Source: Morella rubra (taxonomy: Eukaryota > Streptophyta > Magnoliopsida > Fagales > Myricaceae). Taken from it: a DNA stretch of 64,000 nucleotides. This document shows positions 59,427 to 64,000 of this stretch, piece after piece; the first letter of the stretch is position 1, and each line of letters begins with the position of its first letter. The notes below the pieces were generated by a model. The model had not been told where the DNA came from, searched no databases, and was given only the letters and a program-made list of their open reading frames with translations. Made by a program: the position numbers and the translations under genes. Where the stretch lies: positions 591,636-655,635 of the forward strand of contig RXIC02000012.1 of assembly GCA_003952965.2 (NCBI GenBank), in the 5' to 3' direction.

Positions 59427-62400
59427 TGTCACGTCCCGCGCTCATACTTACCCCCTAGGCTCACCTATAGTAATGGTATGCACACAGCTAGGGATTATGG
59501 CACGAAGGTCGCTAGAAAGTCTTAGTTGATTTACCATGAAACTTAGCGGAAGGCATATTAAAAAAATAGAATCGTAGTGGGAAATTGGAAAAGATTTAGG
59601 GTAAAAACTCTATGTTTTTAGAAAAAGGCAATAAGTTAATACAATCCGAAAAGATTGAAAGTGTTAGATTAGGCCTTTGAGTAAAAATAAGAACTTTGAA
59701 ATAAAGGATGAGGAAAGAGACACGAAGGAGATTGAAAACCTGAAATAACAAGGACATCTTGATACAAAGAAAGTTCAGGTCGTCCTCCCGGGACTACATA
59801 AAAGGCTACATTACAAAAATTCGGGAGCTTCGTACAATTTGAAAACTGATTACAAGGAAACAGATACCCGAAACACTCTAACAGGCCTAAGAGGGGTACT
59901 AATCCTCCTCGTCTGAGTCTGATGTAAGATCAATAATCTCGGACCCCGGAGTGGTACTACTATTTCCCGTTGGCGGGGCCGGGGAACGTAATCGAACCTT
60001 AGCCACTCGGGCGGTACATCTGGTAAACCAAAGTCCTCAAATCGGGGTAACGGGGATAGTGGGGGTAGTGGGGGTACAGGGGATGGGGGTGAGGGCTCCC
60101 TAAAGAACCAGTGGGCCTTATGCTCCACTGATACTCCAAGGAGATCCGAAACCCACGTTCGGATCTTGAGTACCAGGATATAAGGGTAAAAATCGTAGGT
60201 TAACTCGTCCTCGAATAGCTTCATTCTTCAATACCCACGTTCGCCAAACATTGCAAAAACAACATAAGAGAAAAAGGGTGAGTCCTATTGACTCAGTAAG
60301 GTGGGGTGGGGAAACATGATCAAACAAATACAGTGCATATAATTCACTTAAACATGGTGTGAAACTAACTTCAAGCATAATAAGTATGAACTTGGATGAA
60401 TTAAAATATGCAATGCATCACACCATCATAGGTTCCTGAGGAGTTCCCGATGTCTGCTCTGTTCACCCCCAGAGTCGGTTGTGCGTCCCCTCCCCTTCTA
60501 TGGGACTGTCCCGTGCCTCCAGCACCAGGACCCTTAACATTACGCCTTAGCGTTCATAAAGGAGCCCACCCACTCCCTGCTGTGGGGGGTTGCACGTCTC
60601 CTAAGTGCCCGGTACCGTCACTACCATTCGGGGAATCACCTCGCAGGCTTAGGGGTTCCTCACATTTGTTTTTCCTCTTATGAATGCAATCTCATGTCCA
60701 AGCATTAAAGTACACATGTAACATTCCACCCAAACAATGTACACTAGTTTGCAATGAACTTGAAAGAAACATAACAGGTTTAAAGAATAATCATTGACAA
60801 TTGAAAACCATGATAATAACTAGTAAGATCTAAGACATTAAACCCCATTGAAGGCCTATTGGGCCTCCTTAGACCCTGCTGGGCCTATTCCCAAAGTATT
60901 ATTGGCTTGATGCTATTTTAGGGTTATTGGGCCTAAAGTCCATTTAGGCTCCTAAACGGGCTTGTGATTTGGGCCCTTATTTCAACTTGGTTTGAACTAA
61001 AATTTGGGCTCCCCCATCAATTTTTCGTGCTCTATCCAACCATGTAATCATTTTCTCATTTTGGACCCTTTTTCCCTAACGAATTAGGCAAAATGTCGAA
61101 TCTGCCCTCAGAGACCTCCAGGGGCATTTTCGACCTTTTCCTTCCTCATTTTGGGCTGAAATTTTTACAGGGATCCTAATATTAGATAAGGATGCTATCT
61201 GGAAAGTTTCATGCAAAAATAAACCTGTAGCTTAGGGTCGATTTGGGCAGCACCTATGTTTGCCTAAATGCCCTAGATAGGTGTTCATGCTTTTGATTGA
61301 TCTATGCTTTTCGAAACTTTAGGCTAAAAATAATTTTAATCTATCAACATAAAGGAAATCATAGAGCACATAACATGTGGATTCTTCAAGAACTTAAAGG
61401 CAAACAATGATCATTTGCAATATCATCAAGGAACATGCATAATGCATCTTTTTCATGCTTTCAACTTCATAACCTCTTTCTTGAGCCCATGGCTCCTTTC
61501 TTTGGCCCCATTTGGCCTTCTCTTGATCAGGGATACTTTAAAGCCTCTTGGCCATCATCATTCATTATTGCTCCACATTTCATATCACATATGCATGACA
61601 TTGAATCATAAAATCATGTAGTGCAACATGCAACACCATAAGCCATTTTTCTTGACCAACCCGTGGTCTATAAGGCTTCAAGTTTAGGCTTATCACCACT
61701 GCCATAGCATCATAAAGCATGTCCAGAGCTCTTTTGAAAATCAAACCAACTCAGCAAGCAATCTCATACACATGTTATAAGAAATATTCATTAAGCCTTA
61801 ACATGCAAGATGTCTAGACTAGTATATACTTCATAGCACCTTTGAACCTTTCTTTTTGCAAAACTTTGAATCCAACATAACCCTAACATGTTCATCATTG
61901 AATCACAGTTCTATGCACACAAATATATATGATCAATCAATACAAGAGAACATGTTATCCATCCTCAACAAAACACAAGAACCTAAACCCTTACCTTGGT
62001 GATCTCGGGTAGCTCTTGATGTTCTCCTATTAACACAAGATCTATTGGTTAATGACACTGAACTAGGGGCTAAGAAGAAGTGGAAATGATGATGAGGAAG
62101 TAGGAAAGAGGTGGTGCAAGGGGGTGTTCAAGGCCTTGGCCGAAACCCCTTTGCCAACTTACCTTGGCATGGAAGTTTTTCCACCTTCCTTCTCTTCTTC
62201 TTCTCCTCTTCTCTCCTCTTCTTCTTTCTTTCTCTCCCTCTTGGCCGAATGCTCTCAGCACTCACTCCTCACTCTCTCAACTCAAATGGCCGGCTGTTGG
62301 TGTGAGAAATGCATGGCAAGGGTTGGCTTTTATAGCCAACCTTGCCATCATTTGGTCAAGGGGTGGCTGCCACAAGCAAGCCCCTTGATTGGGTGGCTTG

Positions 62401-63075
62401 GGCGGCACAAGGGCTGGAGGAGCCAAATGGCACACTCCCCTTCCCTAGGTGATGATTAAGGATACTTACACAAGCTAAAATCACTTCAAAATCAAATCAA
62501 ATGTGATTACAAGCAAGCATGGCCGGTTGGTCCATTTTTGAATCTTACTATTCATGCATCACAAGCCAAGAACATGGGACAAGGGAAAAGGACAAAGGAG
62601 ACAAGACAAAACAAAGATCTCCTTGTGTGTGTGCCGTGTGACCTAGGGAGGAGAGAGAGAGTGGGACCCACATGACATCAAAGTAGACTTAGGTTAGCAA
62701 AATGATTAGCTAAATTGTAAAGTTAATCAATGTATATGTTAGAGAAAAGAAATAGGTAATTAGTCAAGTAATTAACCGAGATTAGTGATAGAATAATCAA
62801 GATTGACACTAGGTAAAAATTTAGATGTAAACAAGAGAATGAAAAGGGAAGAGATTAAACATACCGAAATCCTTAGGGCAATTAGAACCGAAATAAATCA
62901 TGTGTCAAGAAATCAAATCTAATACTTAGAAAATGTTAAATATGAGCTAATGAAGTATACTTAGGAAAATATCACATGTTTAAATCAAGCAATAGGAATA
63001 CTAAGATATTAACAAGATAATGAGAGGATTTTGAATGCATAGAAACCGATAAAATAGAGACGATCACGATCATAC
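59427..63075 (-). mobile_element. LTR-S copy B, right end not identified
   Basis: Begins TGTCACGTCCCGCGCTC and shares with copy A the sequence after the terminus (TACTTACCCCCTA, CTTAGCGGAA), the short ORF, the TGAGTC-N5-GACTCA motif (60279-60295) and the GC-rich block (60450-60660). A TATA-like CTATAAAAG on the minus strand (62327-62335) with a purine-rich leader after it supports minus orientation. The interval 60660-63075 is otherwise non-coding; Arg/Ser-rich ORFs there come from low-complexity CTT repeats. The terminus near 63075, where copia-A pol begins, lacks the expected TGTTACA end. Confidence 0.65.
59899..60224 (-). pseudogene. LTR-S short ORF, copy B (EDFGL core, SIM-like end)
   Basis: MKLFEDELTYDFYPYILVLK at the start, Trp in HWFFREPS, a proline-rich linker, PLPRFEDFGLPDVPPEWLRF, then, after a frameshift near 59970-60000, APPTGNSSTTPGSEIIDLTS and the acidic end DSDEED. 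The last motif is a close match to the SUMO-interaction consensus (I-I-D-L followed by Ser/acidic residues). Shares its architecture with copy A despite clear DNA divergence, which suggests past protein-level constraint. Function unknown. Confidence 0.6.
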
Positions 63076-63077
63076 TC

Positions 63078-64000
63078 ATTAATGCCCAAGGTGCTTGTTT
63101 CAAGCCATAAAGTGCCTTTGTGAGCTTTACACATGATTTGAAAGCTTTTCATTTTCAAAGCCCGGTGGTTGCTCAACATACACTTTTTCCGTGAGGACTC
63201 CATTTAGGAATGCACTTTTTACATCCATTTGAAAAAGTTTAAAATCTTTATAACAAGCGAAAAGCAAGTAACGTACGTATAGATTCTAAATGAGCAACAG
63301 GAGCAAAAGTTTCATCAAAATCAATTCCTTCTTCTTGATTATAACCTTGGGCTACCAATCTTGCCTTGTTCCTACTACAACCCCGGATTCATCCATTTTG
63401 TTTCTAAAAACCCATTTTGTACCAATAATTGGATAATCCTTGGGTCTAGGAACTAGATGTCATACTTGATTTTTCTCAAATTGTTTTAATTCCTCTTCCA
63501 TAGCATGGATCCAACTTTCATCATCTTTAGCCTCAGAAAATTTTAGGCTCAAGTTGAGAAAGTAAAGCAAAATTATTAGCTTGGTTTAAAGAAGAGCGAG
63601 TGCTTACCCCTTTTCAACATTACCAATAATTTGCTGAAGAGGATGACTCTTGATGTATCTCCAAGACTTTGGTAGATCATTGTTGACTTGTTGACCTTCT
63701 TCTTGTGATTCTTAAGATGCTTGATCTTGTACATGTGTTTCTTCCTTATCTTCATTTATAGCAAGTTTCTCAACTCTTTGTCAAGATTTATAATATCTTC
63801 ATCATTTCTTTTCACAAGATTGTTAGATTCATCAAAAACAACATGGACTGATTCTTCAACAACCAAAGTACGTTTATTGAAAACACGATAAGCTTTACTA
63901 GAAGTTGAATAGCCAAGAAATATACCTTCATCCGCTTTTGCATCGAACTTACCCAAATTGTCTTTATTGTTGTTGAGCACAAAGCATTTGCATCCAAACA
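63078..64000 (-). pseudogene. Second copia-A pol copy (integrase end to RT start), cut by window edge
   Basis: Near-identical to 49983-50900: integrase C-terminus KFDAKADEGIFLGYSTSSKA, YRVFNKRTLVVEESVHVVFD (63756-63980), the linker, and the RT start ([14 protein letters not shown] region near 63360-63430, frameshifted). It begins abruptly near 63078 and continues off the right edge. Confidence 0.88.

Noticed and set aside
62070-62459. Arg/Glu- or Ser/Leu-rich ORFs near 62.1-62.4 kb
   Set aside because: Arise from CTT/CTC repeats in the LTR-S leader; no homology.

Overview
The window is nuclear DNA of a dicot plant. The evidence is spliced genes with GT-AG introns, a chloroplast-targeted photosystem I subunit, an FDM/IDN2-type RNA-directed DNA methylation factor, and a dense nest of plant LTR retrotransposons. 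The species cannot be told from the sequence.

Positions 1-10.4 kb are gene space. A psaL gene on the minus strand is cut by the left edge. An intronless CAF1 deadenylase pseudogene follows on the plus strand, then a complete six-exon FDM1-like gene on the minus strand whose exons join in frame into 631 residues. A small MITE lies just beyond that gene's 3' end, a probable hAT remnant lies upstream of it, and a doubtful two-exon short ORF sits at the edge of the repeats.

From 10.4 kb to the right edge I see only transposable elements and satellite DNA. A 400-bp foldback element abuts a decayed chromovirus pol (10.8-13.4 kb). Next come CRM-type Ty3/gypsy elements, recognised by LTR ends TGATG...CATCA, a CRM-like reverse transcriptase and RNase H, and a coding frame that runs through the polypurine tract into the LTR. 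One CRM family (here G2) carries in its LTR a 14.3-kb insertion of a second family (G1, 18046-32319). That insertion starts and ends with the same LTR end in opposite orientations and is flanked by near-identical 5-bp target duplications, so it is a palindromic composite. The two LTR arms of G2 also contain copia solo LTRs at exact, recognisable target sites.

Positions 34.76-39.08 kb hold about 43 copies of an AT-rich 100-bp satellite with a 5-6 monomer higher-order period, between CRM remnants in opposite orientations. A further G1 element follows (39.1-47.2 kb), split by a 3.2-kb solo LTR of a long-LTR family (LTR-S). Two copies of LTR-S (39.6 and 59.4 kb) share a short ORF with an EDFGL core and a C-terminus resembling a SUMO-interaction motif.

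Positions 47.2-59.4 kb are one SIRE-like Ty1/copia element on the minus strand (copia-A): gag, protease, integrase, RT and RNase H, then an extra 3' ORF that seems to have its own TATA promoter. Its gag is split by a 4.83-kb copia element that encodes only gag (TR-GAG type). A second copia-A pol runs off the right edge. All retroelement genes carry frameshifts or truncations, so none looks autonomous here; the live genes are psaL and the FDM1-like gene.
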